A DNA stretch of 64,000 bases, from positions 1,178,001-1,242,000 of the forward strand of contig NZ_JIAN01000005.1 of the NCBI RefSeq assembly GCF_000688475.1. Direction: 5' to 3'. The notes beneath the pieces were generated by a model. The model ran no database searches. It was not told where the DNA came from and saw only the letters and a list, made by a program, of their open reading frames with translations. The position numbers were made by a program, and so were the translations under genes. Source of the DNA: Cellulomonas sp. URHE0023 (GTDB lineage: Bacteria > Actinomycetota > Actinomycetes > Actinomycetales > Cellulomonadaceae). How positions within the stretch are numbered: position 1 is the stretch's first letter; each line of letters starts with the position of its first letter. Positions 51,895 through 60,641 of this stretch are shown here, piece by piece.

Positions 51895-52293
51895 CTCCGG
51901 CGTTCGGACGCCCGGGCTCGCGGTGGCACTGGCGCACGGTCTTGATCTCCGGCGGCTGGGTCCAGCCCGGTCGCACCGGTCAGGCGGCTCCAAGGCGTCG
52001 CGATGCAGGCAATCGCGCAGCTGCGTGCCGCCGAGCAGCGGTCGCAGGCGGACGACCTGGCTCGGGAGCTCGAACCCGACCGCTGATCCTGCGCGCGTGT
52101 GCATCGAGGACGCGACTCCGTGCTGCAACCGGCTTGGCTGCATCCTCGCTTCCAAAGTCGAGAGCCCTCCAACCAACCCAGGGCGGTTCAGATCGCCTCG
52201 GACCCCACGCCGTGAGGGCTCCGGCACGCCACCAGGGCACCGGACGCGATGAGCTCGGCTGCGGGCGCGAAACCATCCAGCGAGATCAGTCGG
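51895..52293. other. Non-coding or decayed stretch in the toxin region
   Basis: Open frames exist on both strands but none has coding-like composition or motif beyond short patches. Probably decayed cassette DNA. Confidence 0.5.
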
Positions 52294-52434
52294 TCAGTAC
52301 CAGCTGGGCAGCTCAGGCTGCCACTCTCGGGTGTACGTCCACATGCCGCCGTCCAGGGCCCAGTCGCCGCTGACCAGCAGTCTCGTCCAGGCGTCGAACC
52401 AGGAGAAGTCGTCCACCGCGCTCGCGATGCGCCA
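52294..52434 (-). pseudogene. C-terminal coding fragment (immunity-like)
   Basis: Minus-strand frame WRIASAVDDFSWFDAWTRLL then VSGDWALDGGMWTYTREWQP and ELPSWY, stop. Strongly protein-like (Trp-rich), preceded in frame by TAG, no start. Remnant of a gene lost by rearrangement. Confidence 0.5.
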
Positions 52435-52517
52435 CTACGGGACGTGGCGATCTGTGGCACCGCGGGTCGGGTCAGCGCTGAACGACGTCGTTGCACCGCG
52501 ACGTACGGGAACTCGGG

Positions 52518-53018
52518 TCAGACGGCGCTCGGCCGGTACTCGCCGATGCGGTCCCAGTCACCCCACTCGAGCGGGTCGAGCCAGTGGTCGGAGACGTTCA
52601 CCCCGGTGAACTCCTCGATCGTCGCCGCCGGGGCGGCCTTGACCTTGGTGCGTAGCCGGCTGTACCCGTCCGGCTTGAAGTAGTACGTCCGGGTCGCCAG
52701 GTAGCCAGGCGTGCCGTGGTACTGACCGTCGTCCGGGTAGAGCCGTTCGGTCACGTTGAAGAGAAACAGGCGCCCTTGCTGCGTGTCATAGGAGAGGGCC
52801 GAGACCTCCGACCCGTGCTCGTCGTAGAGGTGCACCGTGATGTCTTCGGCCCGCGCGCTCATGGTCAGCGTGTAGCGCGGGACGGACCCGACGCCGTCCA
52901 CCGCCGCGACGCCCAGCTGAGGGCCCTTGTCGAAGACGCGCCGCGCCTCCTCCTCGGTGATCGGCTCGACGGGCTTTCGCTCGTCCGAGAACCACGAGCG
53001 GCCGTACAGGAACGTCAT
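52518..53018 (-). CDS. Immunity protein candidate for the nuclease-like toxin
   Basis: 166 residues, starting 4 bp after the toxin stop on the same strand. Beta-rich (YTLTMSARAEDITVHLYDEHGSEVSALSYDTQQGRLFLFNVTERLYPDD) with DHWLDPLEWGDWDRIGEYRPS at the end. Position makes it the cognate immunity protein. Family not recognised. A 46-bp piece of a paralogue lies at 49.64 kb. Confidence 0.65.
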   Translation of the reverse strand: MTFLYGRSWFSDERKPVEPITEEEARRVFDKGPQLGVAAVDGVGSVPRYTLTMSARAEDITVHLYDEHGSEVSALSYDTQQGRLFLFNVTERLYPDDGQYHGTPGYLATRTYYFKPDGYSRLRTKVKAAPAATIEEFTGVNVSDHWLDPLEWGDWDRIGEYRPSAV

Positions 53019-53022
53019 CTCG

Positions 53023-55020
53023 TCACTCCGGGGGCTTCGTGTAATAGGTGCCATTGACGTCGCGGATGAAGATCTGCTTGGACTCGGCATAGGCCACGAT
53101 CGCGGGGTCGACCCTACCGCCGACCTGCGGGGGGACCTCGAGGACCATGGGGCCGTTCAGTCGGTCGCCGACGATACCGAGGTCGCGGTTCTTCTTCGTG
53201 TTCGCGATCTTGGTTCCTTCGGGGTATTTCTTCACGAACTCGTCGATGTACGTCTTCGCGGTAGCGACGCTCACGTCGTTGAGCTGGGTGAGCTTGCGGG
53301 ACACGATCGCCTCATCCGGGGTGTATGCGTCGAGCCGGAAGCGGGATTTCCGGCCTGTCTCCAGCGCGATCTCGGAGTAGTCGTAGGCACGGTTGGCATA
53401 GGCGTTGAACCTGTTGCCGGCGATGATCTTGCGCATGAACGAGCTCATGCCGTTCCACCGCTTGAGCTCGGCGTCGCTGAGGAACTTCTCCGGCGCGAAG
53501 TTGGCCGGGTCGGCCAGGTCCGCAGCCTCGTCGAGCAGCCGACCGTCCCGCGCGAACACCCGCGACGCACCCGATGCCCGGTCGACGGCGGTGATCAGCT
53601 CGCCGGCCTCGGCCAGCCTCTCCAGCTCCAGGAGGTCCTCGGCCTTGAGGGCGGTCCTGACCCACTTCCCGCCGACGGCCGCATAGCCGAGCACGGGGAT
53701 CGCCGAGCCCATCGACAGGGACCCGTTCACCCAGTCGCCGTCGGTGTAGTACCAGACACCGCTGAGCACGTCCGCCGGTTCGCCGAGGACCGGGACGAGG
53801 CCGACCACGTCGAGCAGGCCGTGCAGCAGCTGTTTCCACCACGGGCCGGCCTTCTCCTTGGCGACATCGGACTCCTCGTCCAGCGCCTTGGCCACCGCGC
53901 CGAGATCGCCCGCAAGCCGGGGCTGGAACGCGTCCTGGCCCTCCTTGGGTGGGCTGAGGATCGCGCTCTGCACGGCCAGCGCGAAGGCGCCGGCGGTGAG
54001 CTCGTCCAGGCCCGGGCGGCCGTGCAGGAACTCCCACATCGCGGCGTTCACGACTACGGAAGACTTTCCCGTGTCGACCGTGCGGGTCTCGGCCGTGCCG
54101 AACACCCGCCGCACCGCGTCCGGGTTGGACTGCATCGCTGTCAAGATCCCGTACAGCGGGTCCTGCATGAGGTCGCACTCCGGCGAGCGCTCCGGCCGTG
54201 GGTCGGTGACGAGCCACGGCCCGCCGACGGCCCACTGCTCGGCGCCACCGTCGCCCTCCGAGGTCCGGATCGTGTTGTACACGTCGACAAGGAAGTCGTC
54301 GGACCACAACCCGCGCTCGATCACGAGCGACACGAGGTTCAGCTGCCCGCCGTGGGCGAACCGGAGGCGCTCGTCGCCCGCGAAGTCCGTCCACGCCTTC
54401 GTCATACCGGGCACCGCGACGTCGCCCGTCCCTTGGCTGGCCAGGCCGAGCGTCATGCCCAGCCCGCGCAGCAGCGCGTCGTAGTCGCGGTCGAAAGCCG
54501 CCACCCCGTCGAGCCCCGCACCGACCCGTCCCCTGTTGACCAGGTCGAGGTAGGCCGCCAGCGCACCGGGGGTCACCCGGGACGCCAAGGCCTGGGCGAA
54601 GTACGGGTCGTTCTGGTTCTCCGCCAGGATGCGCAGCAGCTCCGGGTCGACGCCCCGCGGGTCGAAGTCGTCCTCGTCGACCTTGAGCTTGCCCAGCACC
54701 GTGTCCACCAGGCCGGCGATCTCGGCGTCCGACGTCGTGGACAGCACCGAGTCGCCGAAGGAGACGACCGCCAGACCTGGCGTGGCCTGCTCGATCATCC
54801 GGGCGATCGCCCGGCGCCGGTTCAGGTCCCGCAACGCCTCGCCGATCGCGTGCTCCACGCCACCGCCGTACCCCACCTGGGCCAGCGTGCCTGTCGAGAG
54901 CTCGACCCGCTCGAGCTGGCCGCGCAGCCGCCCCGCCGCCCCCGTGACGGTCTCGCGTGCGGTGTCGAGCGACGCGATCAGGTCGTCCATCGCGTCGAGG
55001 TCGATGCTCACCTCAGCCAT
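53023..55020 (-). CDS. WXG100-linked polymorphic toxin with nuclease-like C-terminus
   Basis: 665 residues. The N-terminus is helical (MAEVSIDLDAMDDLIASLDTARETVTGAAGRLRGQL), like WXG/LXG-type secretion domains; a long helical middle contains a hydrophobic patch (LLDVVGLVPVLGEPADVLSG ... GSAIPVLGYAAVGGKW) seen before toxin tips. The C-terminal 130 residues carry LDAYTPDEAIVSRKLTQLNDVS, TAKTYIDEFVKKYPEGTKIANT and MVLEVPPQVGG, a pattern of restriction-endonuclease-fold toxins. Likely secreted by an ESX/type VII system. ATG 55020 or GTG 55011 (4-bp overlap with the upstream stop) may be the start. Confidence 0.75.
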   Translation of the reverse strand: MAEVSIDLDAMDDLIASLDTARETVTGAAGRLRGQLERVELSTGTLAQVGYGGGVEHAIGEALRDLNRRRAIARMIEQATPGLAVVSFGDSVLSTTSDAEIAGLVDTVLGKLKVDEDDFDPRGVDPELLRILAENQNDPYFAQALASRVTPGALAAYLDLVNRGRVGAGLDGVAAFDRDYDALLRGLGMTLGLASQGTGDVAVPGMTKAWTDFAGDERLRFAHGGQLNLVSLVIERGLWSDDFLVDVYNTIRTSEGDGGAEQWAVGGPWLVTDPRPERSPECDLMQDPLYGILTAMQSNPDAVRRVFGTAETRTVDTGKSSVVVNAAMWEFLHGRPGLDELTAGAFALAVQSAILSPPKEGQDAFQPRLAGDLGAVAKALDEESDVAKEKAGPWWKQLLHGLLDVVGLVPVLGEPADVLSGVWYYTDGDWVNGSLSMGSAIPVLGYAAVGGKWVRTALKAEDLLELERLAEAGELITAVDRASGASRVFARDGRLLDEAADLADPANFAPEKFLSDAELKRWNGMSSFMRKIIAGNRFNAYANRAYDYSEIALETGRKSRFRLDAYTPDEAIVSRKLTQLNDVSVATAKTYIDEFVKKYPEGTKIANTKKNRDLGIVGDRLNGPMVLEVPPQVGGRVDPAIVAYAESKQIFIRDVNGTYYTKPPE

Positions 55021-55322
55021 GGCCGCCAGTGCGCCTGCCACGAGTTCGCCTCGACCATGTCCGGCTGCCCGCGCAGTGCGTGGTCGAACTCGTCGATTGC
55101 GCCGTTCGCCGCGTTCTGGCAGGTGGTGCGCCACGAGGTCAGCTGGTCCTCGAGGTCGCCCGCCCGGCCACCGACCCACGCACCGTTCGCCATCGCCTTG
55201 ATCGCCTTGTCGATCGCCGTCGACAACGCGCTCGCCGACTCGACCGACGAGCTGCGCGCCGAGACCACCGCCGCACGGAAGAGGTTCGGCACCTGCGCCG
55301 GATCGGCGTCGCTCGCACTCAT
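55008..55322 (-). CDS. WXG100-like small helical protein
   Basis: 104 residues, all helical: SALSTAIDKAIKAMANGAWVGGRAGDLEDQLTSWRTTCQNAANGAIDEFDHALRG. A W-V-G motif lies in the central turn. Its gene overlaps the toxin start. Such proteins usually form the secretion partner of ESX effectors. AAAGGGG lies upstream of ATG 55322. Confidence 0.7.
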   Translation of the reverse strand: MSASDADPAQVPNLFRAAVVSARSSSVESASALSTAIDKAIKAMANGAWVGGRAGDLEDQLTSWRTTCQNAANGAIDEFDHALRGQPDMVEANSWQAHWRPWLR

Positions 55323-55503
55323 GTTCGCGTCGCCCCTTTCCTCGCCCCCACGACACCGGCAGTCACAGCCAAGCGCATCCGGCCGCAACGCGACAATCCA
55401 GACGGCTGTACTCGATTCGCGTCAGGCGGAGCGTTCCGCGTGTGGCGTGCCGAGTGTGTGCATCGAGACGCAGGACCGTTCGACTGCCCGGAGGCGGGCG
55501 ACT

Positions 55504-55677
55504 TTGACGGATCTGTTCGCTCACGGGTGGGGTGTGCACACTGCGCGCGAGGATCTGTTCGATGGCACGTCGCTACCAGGCAGGGCAGCGATCGCGTTCG
55601 GAGGCATGGACACCGCCGAGAACATCGCCGTCCTGGTACCGGGCATGGGGTCGCACGTGACGGCCACCCGAACGTGA
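55504..55677 (+). pseudogene. Fragment of a DUF1023-type alpha/beta-hydrolase toxin gene
   Basis: LTDLFAHGWGVHTAREDLFD then GTSLPGRAAIAFGGMDTAEN and IAVLVPGMGSHVTATRT, stop. AIAFG.(M/V)DTA(E/D)N(V/I)A.LVPGMG is the opening of DUF1023 domains common in actinobacterial WXG-linked proteins. The catalytic part is missing. Confidence 0.55.
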
Positions 55678-56073
55678 TCGAGGGCGACGCGAGCCACCTA
55701 CGGGGCCGTAGAGCGCAAGCTCGGCGGCGAGCTTTGCGACGGTCATCACGCCATCCCGGCCCTGTCCGCGGCACCGCGACCCGGAACGGGTTTTGGCGCG
55801 CCAAGCCCCCCGGGTGTCGTGGTGACGTCGACCGATCTTGTCCGCATTGAAGTTCGTACTGTCCATCGGTCGGACGTCCGCCGCCGTGTTCTGGGTAACG
55901 ACGACCGTGGAGGCCTTCTCCAAGCGATTCCAGTGGTAGTTGACGACCGTGCTGCCGGCACCTCTCGGACTCACCGATCCCTCTCGAGGAGCAACCACAA
56001 TCGCTTGGCCCCCGAGCTGGGTCCCGAGCGCCCAGTCGGACATCACACCGCACCACACCCTCGTATGGAACAT
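55573..56073 (-). CDS. Doubtful hypothetical gene
   Basis: Frame with coding-like patches (GTQLGGQAIVVAPREGSVSP, STVVNYHWNRLEKASTVVVT QNTAADVRPMDSTNF spaced along it) but an Arg-rich, unconvincing C-terminal half that overlaps the DUF1023 fragment. The first 75 codons may be a real but decayed gene. No ribosome site. Confidence 0.25.
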   Translation of the reverse strand: MFHTRVWCGVMSDWALGTQLGGQAIVVAPREGSVSPRGAGSTVVNYHWNRLEKASTVVVTQNTAADVRPMDSTNFNADKIGRRHHDTRGAWRAKTRSGSRCRGQGRDGVMTVAKLAAELALYGPVGGSRRPRSRSGGRHVRPHARYQDGDVLGGVHASERDRCPAW

Positions 56074-56215
56074 GCGAGGGCATCTGTGCAAAGGAGGGCT
56101 CGTTGTCGAGATGCAGGACGGTTTGACCATCGCCGCGCGTCATCGTTGGACTGTCCACCCGCGCTGCACAGAAGTCGTCACGGCCCCGCGTCGCATTCGA
56201 CCGTACGCTCGCCGG

Positions 56216-56971
56216 ATGATCGTCAATGTTGGTGAGGTAGACGCCGACTACTCACAGATCGAGCTCGGACCGGGCTTCGGCGGCCACGCCTACGGGCTCG
56301 ACAACCTCGGCTTGGCGAACGGCGAGCTCGGCGAGAACGTCGTCCTCACCACGGCGCGACAGCACGGCCGCGTCGCCGTGGAGGCACAGGTCCTCGAACG
56401 GCAGCCGCCGCTCGACCCGGCGTGGGACGCCGTCGTCGAGATGTCCCTCCGAACAGGTGAGGGTGCGCAGGTGTGCGGGTGGGCCGGCACGGGCGTGGTC
56501 GCGATCCCCGTGCCGCCAGGCATCGACGTCCGGGTCCGCTACGTGGTGCTCGACGGGCAGATCGGCAGTGAGCAGTTCAACAGACCTCATGAGTCGGACG
56601 AGAGTCCGGCCGAGCGGTACCTGCTGCAGATGTGGCCAGCTCCTCCGACCGCCGCGCGAACGCTCGCCGCCACGTCGCCGTGGAGTCAGTACTGGGCCTT
56701 CGGTCCTCCCGCGGTCGCAATCATCGCCGAGCTCGCCGACGTACCGGACCCGGACCGTGCCGTCGTCGTCATCGACCGAGCACTCGCCGCTCACCCGGAC
56801 GTCACGGCACGTCTCCGCGCCGGCGACGACCGATTCCAGGCGGGTGTAGTCCGGTACCTCCAAGAGCTGTTCCGCGTGACGTACTTCGCCGACGTCTACG
56901 AGGGGCTCCGCAACGACCATGAACGTATCCGGCTGCTCATCGCGGAGCGCGCGCGCCGCCTGTCGCAGTGA
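56216..56971 (+). CDS. Hypothetical protein near toxin locus
   Basis: 251 residues, soluble. Beta-rich first half (MIVNVGEVDADYSQIELGPGFGGHAYGLDNLGL..), a helical second half ending in ARRLSQ. A conserved-looking FGPPAVAIIAELADVPDPDRAVVVIDRAL segment. ATG 56216 is the first Met with coding composition. Position next to toxin cassettes makes an immunity role possible, but I see no family match. Confidence 0.55.
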   Translation: MIVNVGEVDADYSQIELGPGFGGHAYGLDNLGLANGELGENVVLTTARQHGRVAVEAQVLERQPPLDPAWDAVVEMSLRTGEGAQVCGWAGTGVVAIPVPPGIDVRVRYVVLDGQIGSEQFNRPHESDESPAERYLLQMWPAPPTAARTLAATSPWSQYWAFGPPAVAIIAELADVPDPDRAVVVIDRALAAHPDVTARLRAGDDRFQAGVVRYLQELFRVTYFADVYEGLRNDHERIRLLIAERARRLSQ

Positions 56972-57122
56972 GATGCCGAAGTCCTTCACGACCGGGCCTC
57001 GCCGCAGAGAAGAACGGGGCGCCGCTGTGCTACCGGCGACGCCCCACGTCTGCTTGGCCGCAACTTCCGCACCACCGGACTCAAAGCCGAGGTAGCTCGC
57101 GTGTCATGTTCGACCAGGCGGT

Positions 57123-58115
57123 TCAGGGCGCTGACGCGACGACTGCTCGTGCGGCGATAGCAGCGAATGCGGTGCGGAGTTCGGCTGGTTGGGCGTGGCT
57201 GATGGCCGCGGTGAAGCGGCAGAACTCTGCGGCCAGGCCTTCCCAAGACCACGCCCCAAGGTGTACTCGGCACTGGTCCGCGTCGAGGGCTTGCGCTGTG
57301 CCGTCGCCGATATAGGGGGCGATGTCGGCGAGAGGCGCATGCAGTGTCACTTCGCCGTGGCAGGGCCATCTGTCGGCTCCGGTCGATCCTTTGAACCGGG
57401 CGGCGAGATACGTGGCGGGGTTCCCACCCGGGACCAGTCGTGGCGTGAATCGTCGTCCGTTGGGGGTGCGCGGGGAGATGCGATCGGCGCGGTAGGTTCG
57501 CCAGTCCTCCCGTGCGGGAGAGTAGCCGAGCAGATACCACTTGCCGTTGTGGAGGAGGAGGTGGTGCGGTTCGATCGACCGCACGGGTGGGGCTGTCGAG
57601 CCTGCCGTCGCGCTGGGAAAGGCGTAGTCGAAGCGCAGTTCCTCGCGGCTGCGGATCGCTTCGCCGATACGTAGCAGCACCGCCGGGTCTGCCTGAACGA
57701 CCGGGCCACCCGCCGTTGCGCTGAGCCCATCGACGAGGCTCGCTACGCGGTAGGACAGGCGAGCGGGCAGCAACCGGGTAACAGTGCTCAGGGCCCTTTC
57801 GGCGGCGTCCTCCACGCCGGCACCGAGTGTGCCCGCAGTGCGAAGAGCGAGGGTGAGGGCGATCACCTGCTCGTCATCGAATAGGAGCGGGGGCAGCTGG
57901 CTGCCAGCCTCTAGGCGGTAACCGCCGTCGGGGCCGCGTGTCGCGTCGATGGCGTAGTCGAGCTCGCGCAATCGGTCGATGTCACGACGCACGGTGCGCT
58001 CACTGACCGCGAGGCGCTGGGCGAGCACCGGTGCCGGCCAGTCGCGACGCGACTGCAACAGCGATAGCAGTGCGAGTAGGCGCTTCGAGGTCGATGACGA
58101 AGATGCAACCGGCAT
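57123..58115 (-). CDS. WYL-domain transcriptional regulator
   Basis: 330 residues. N-terminal HTH_11 (STSKRLLALLSLLQSRRDWPAPVLAQRLAVSERTVRRDIDRLRELDY), then a WYL domain (RSIEPHHLLLHNGKWYLLGYSPAREDWRTYRADRIS) and WCX-like C-terminus (VTLHAPLADIAPYIGDG). The family responds to ssDNA/ssRNA or other ligands. Divergent from a PhnB-like VOC gene, its probable target (a common pairing in actinobacteria). Confidence 0.93.
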   Translation of the reverse strand: MPVASSSSTSKRLLALLSLLQSRRDWPAPVLAQRLAVSERTVRRDIDRLRELDYAIDATRGPDGGYRLEAGSQLPPLLFDDEQVIALTLALRTAGTLGAGVEDAAERALSTVTRLLPARLSYRVASLVDGLSATAGGPVVQADPAVLLRIGEAIRSREELRFDYAFPSATAGSTAPPVRSIEPHHLLLHNGKWYLLGYSPAREDWRTYRADRISPRTPNGRRFTPRLVPGGNPATYLAARFKGSTGADRWPCHGEVTLHAPLADIAPYIGDGTAQALDADQCRVHLGAWSWEGLAAEFCRFTAAISHAQPAELRTAFAAIAARAVVASAP

Positions 58116-58229
58116 AGGTCAAGTGTGCGTGGAGAAGCGGACGTTCCCTGACCGGAACTGCTGAGACGGTCTTCGCAGCCCGATAGAGCGGCTGCCGCGA
58201 TGACTTCGCATCGAATCAGGGAGAACACC

Positions 58230-58688
58230 ATGTCTGCTACCCCCGTCGCCCACCTCAACTTCCACGGCGACGCCCGTGCCGCGCTCGAGTTCTACGCGAC
58301 TGCCTTCGACGGTGAAACCTTTGTCCGCACCTACGGCGAGTTCGGAACGCCCGCCGGGCTCCCCGACTCCGACAAGGTCGTTTTCGGCCAGGTCTCTAGC
58401 CCCGCCGGCTTCACCCTGATGGCCTACGACATCCCCGGCGCATCAGACACCCCCCGCATCGCCGGGTCGGCACGCCGGGAGAACGGCACTACGGTCACCG
58501 ACCAGTCGTTCTTCCTCGCCCTGAGCGCTGACACCCTCGACGAAGCCACCGGCTACTGGGAGGCCCTGGCCGCCGGGTCCACGATCGTGGAGCCGCTGGC
58601 GGCGTCGGCGTGGTCGGCCGGATTCGGGATGCTCACCGACCGATTCGGTGTCACCTGGGTGCTGAGCGTCACCGAACAGCAGTCCTAG
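58230..58688 (+). CDS. PhnB-like VOC family protein
   Basis: 152 residues. HLNFHGDARAALEFYATAFDGE at the start, DSDKVVFGQVSSPAGFTLMAYDIPG in the middle and MLTDRFGVTWVLSV at the end are the PhnB/3-demethylubiquinone-type VOC pattern. ATG 58230 has AGGGAGA upstream. Divergent from the WYL regulator. Confidence 0.92.
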   Translation: MSATPVAHLNFHGDARAALEFYATAFDGETFVRTYGEFGTPAGLPDSDKVVFGQVSSPAGFTLMAYDIPGASDTPRIAGSARRENGTTVTDQSFFLALSADTLDEATGYWEALAAGSTIVEPLAASAWSAGFGMLTDRFGVTWVLSVTEQQS

Positions 58689-58766
58689 CCCGTCTGGCCT
58701 GGGGCGGCCGGCTGCTCTCGTGCTCATCCGTTGACCATTCGCCGCGCATCGCGGGGAAGGACGAGG

Positions 58767-58810
58767 CAGAAGGCCATCACCCTGAAGAACATCGGGGTGA
58801 TGGTCTTCTG
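58767..58810. terminator. Strong bidirectional hairpin
   Basis: 16-bp stem CAGAAGGCCATCACCC / GGGTGATGGTCTTCTG with one wobble pair and a 12-nt loop, 78 bp after the VOC stop. The best hairpin in this part of the window. Confidence 0.8.
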
Positions 58811-58856
58811 CTCCACCGCGGCTCGGCACACGGACGTCATCGGGAGGACCGCGGCG

Positions 58857-59003
58857 AGTCTTCCGCCTTCGCGACCGATCGCGGTCTCCGAGATCGCGCC
58901 CTCGTTCGGGCGCCCCGGTGGCGCGCTCCAGGTGCGCTTCATGAAGAACGGCGAGGCCATACCCGTGAAGGATCTTCTGACAGACCGCGTGCTCACGAAA
59001 TGA
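58857..59003 (+). pseudogene. Tail of a TNT-type (NAD+ glycohydrolase) toxin
   Basis: SLPPSRPIAVSEIAPSFGRP then GGALQVRFMKNGEAIPVKDL and LTDRVLTK. The iaP.FG.PGG..Q motif is the C-terminal signature of tuberculosis-necrotizing-toxin-type domains. The delivery region and most of the toxin fold are missing, so it is a remnant. Its stop overlaps an Imm61-like gene (ATGA). Confidence 0.6.
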
Positions 59004-59391
59004 CGCTACGTATCGACCCGCAGGTGATCGAGCTGATCGAGCAGAGCGGCCGATGGGTCGACGAACCGGGACCGGGAGAGGCTTTCCGGATCGGGGACTC
59101 CCAGGTCGAGGAGGTCGGCCGCGAGGACGCGGGCGTGGTGACGGTCGAGACGATCGAACGCGGCGCGTCGAACGGCGTGGACCTCGTCACCTCGGATGTC
59201 CGCGTCCTGCAGACGTACCTGGCGCTCCAGGCGGCCGGCGAGTGGCGCACCGGGCACGACCTGGAGTGGCTGACGAACGACCGCCTGGCCACTCCTGTCG
59301 AGTACACGGTCACGGACGAAGACCACGGCCGAAGCAGTGTGCGGCGCTCTGACGGCACCGTCGTCGCTCACCGAGTTCGGGCCTGGGTGCT
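59000..59391 (+). pseudogene. Truncated Imm61-like immunity gene
   Basis: Starts at an ATG overlapping the TNT-tail stop. The first 125 residues (MTLRIDPQVIELIEQSGRWV, ..LVTSDVRVLQTYLALQAAGEWRT.., ..EDHGRSSVRRSDGTV) resemble Imm61, the immunity family for TNT toxins. After about 59390 the frame becomes non-coding while another gene's coding frame begins, so a deletion has fused two genes. Confidence 0.5.
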
Positions 59392-59742
59392 GGCAACGAC
59401 CCTGACCGCGCTTTCGACCTCGAGACGACCCATCGTGTGGCCGAGTCCAAGCTGTCCTCCTGGAAAGGTAACGACGGAATGCGGCAGCGCGGCCTATTCG
59501 CTGACGTGGTCGGACTGTCGCTCGACACCACCAGCCGCCGACGGCAGGTCTTCGTCGTGGGTGACTATCCGGTGCGGTCCCTCCGGACCAGCGCGCGCAA
59601 GGCGAGCAAGACCCTCTCGAAGGCCGCGCTCAAGCTGCGCACGCCCGAGGGCCTCTCTGAGGCGATGACCGTGGCGGAGTTCACCCTGGCTGCTCGGATC
59701 GAGGTCGTCGACCTCAAGGACCTCATCCCCAAGCTCAGATAG
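59392..59742 (+). pseudogene. 5'-truncated conserved protein
   Basis: Frame RAFDLETTHRVAESKLSSWK then GNDGMRQRGLFADVVGLSLD, ..RRRQVFVVGDYPVRSLRTSARKASKTLSKAALKLR.. and ends DLIPKLR. This is clearly coding and resembles conserved actinobacterial proteins with an E-x-K nuclease-like core (ESKLS). It has no start; its 5' part was lost at the junction with the Imm61-like gene. GTG 59437 could still start a 101-residue product. Confidence 0.5.
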
Positions 59743-59928
59743 CAGGCACGGCCAGGGCCCCGCCAACCTGCGTGCGCCGGCTGTTCTCCCAAGTGCTCTC
59801 AGGAATTCGGTCGGAGCGACCAACTCAGCGCCGATGGCCGCGGGTCCGATTCCTTCACAGCGGCACTCAGCTCGTCGTCGACGTGCGCGATCACCGGTAC
59901 ACCCGTGCGGCTCGTCCGGGCGGCACGG

Positions 59929-60378
59929 TCACGGTGCTCGGGTGAGGGACTCCAGGAGCTCGCGACTGCGGCGGTACTTGTCCCCCAGGCGATGGGCGAC
60001 GTGCGGAGGCAGTGCCGAGACCCGCTCCGGATCGGTGTTGTCGTCGAGGTCGGCATGCTTGACGACCACGGCGAGCGGATGTTCGGCCACCCTGCGCATG
60101 CTCTCGTCGAGGGTCTCGCCGGGCCGCTTGCTCAGGGCGTCGACAGCGGCGACGACGGCCGCCGGGCAGCCGAGGGCGAGCAGGTCCGCTGCTGTGACCG
60201 GGGTGTCCTCGAGGACGTCGTGGAGTACTGCGACCATCCGCGCATCGTCACCCTCGACGCGCGCCATCACCCGCAGGGGGTGTCCGATGTAGGCCTCCCC
60301 GCCCTTGTCGGTCTGTCCCTCGTGCGCTGTCGTCGCAAGTCTCACGGCTGCGTCGAGGTCGAACACCGAGCCGGTCAC
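59929..60378 (-). CDS. HD-domain hydrolase, SpoT-hydrolase-like (copy A)
   Basis: 149 residues. H-x-G-Q-x-D-K-G-G-x-x-Y-I-G-H-P at 19-34, HD pair at 53-54 (VLHDVLEDTP) and KHADLDDN at 107-114: the metal and substrate residues of the RelA/SpoT (p)ppGpp hydrolase domain, as in stand-alone alarmone hydrolases. Starts at GTG overlapping the 88-aa gene (GTGA). Virtually identical to copy B at 61.3 kb except one Ala. Role in this cassette unknown. Confidence 0.9.
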   Translation of the reverse strand: MTGSVFDLDAAVRLATTAHEGQTDKGGEAYIGHPLRVMARVEGDDARMVAVLHDVLEDTPVTAADLLALGCPAAVVAAVDALSKRPGETLDESMRRVAEHPLAVVVKHADLDDNTDPERVSALPPHVAHRLGDKYRRSRELLESLTRAP

Positions 60379-60641
60379 GAGTCGCTCCCCTCGTTGGTAC
60401 GACGGGAGTTGACCGATCGTTCGAAGTCGAGTGCGGCTGCAATGCTGATCGGCTGTACCTCGTGCTCGTACATGTTGAGCCTCACCAGGGCGAGGACACC
60501 CGTGGAGTACCACGCACCGTCGCCACGGAGCATCTCTTCGATGGCGCCTTCGGGCGCTGGCCGCCGCCGCAGGATAGTGCGAGGTGCGGAGACGTCGTCG
60601 CCGTCCCACAGGAGCGCGAAGTACTCGGTCTCGGCCGTCAT
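60375..60641 (-). CDS. 88-residue conserved protein (copy A)
   Basis: Second gene of the cassette, overlapping both neighbours by 4 bp. Sequence form: (M)T.ETEY.ALL..G.D.....TI.RR...EG.I.E.LRGDG.W..TG...L..LNMYE.E..PIS..AALDFER. Related to widespread small actinobacterial proteins of the 'alarm-type' acid-rich family; function not known. About 66% identical to copy B by eye; the last 20 residues are identical. Confidence 0.75.
   Translation of the reverse strand: MTAETEYFALLWDGDDVSAPRTILRRRPAPEGAIEEMLRGDGAWYSTGVLALVRLNMYEHEVQPISIAAALDFERSVNSRRTNEGSDS

Noticed and set aside
52927..55677. A 916-codon open frame on the plus strand opposite the polymorphic toxin
   Set aside because: It mirrors the coding frame of the minus-strand toxin, is rich in Arg/Val/His as expected of an antisense shadow, and has no ribosome site. 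Only its last 58 codons (DUF1023 fragment) look genuinely coding.
58724..58996. Minus-strand 90-codon frame across the hairpin at 58.8 kb
   Set aside because: It would translate through a strong terminator hairpin, and the opposite strand carries the TNT-like tail.
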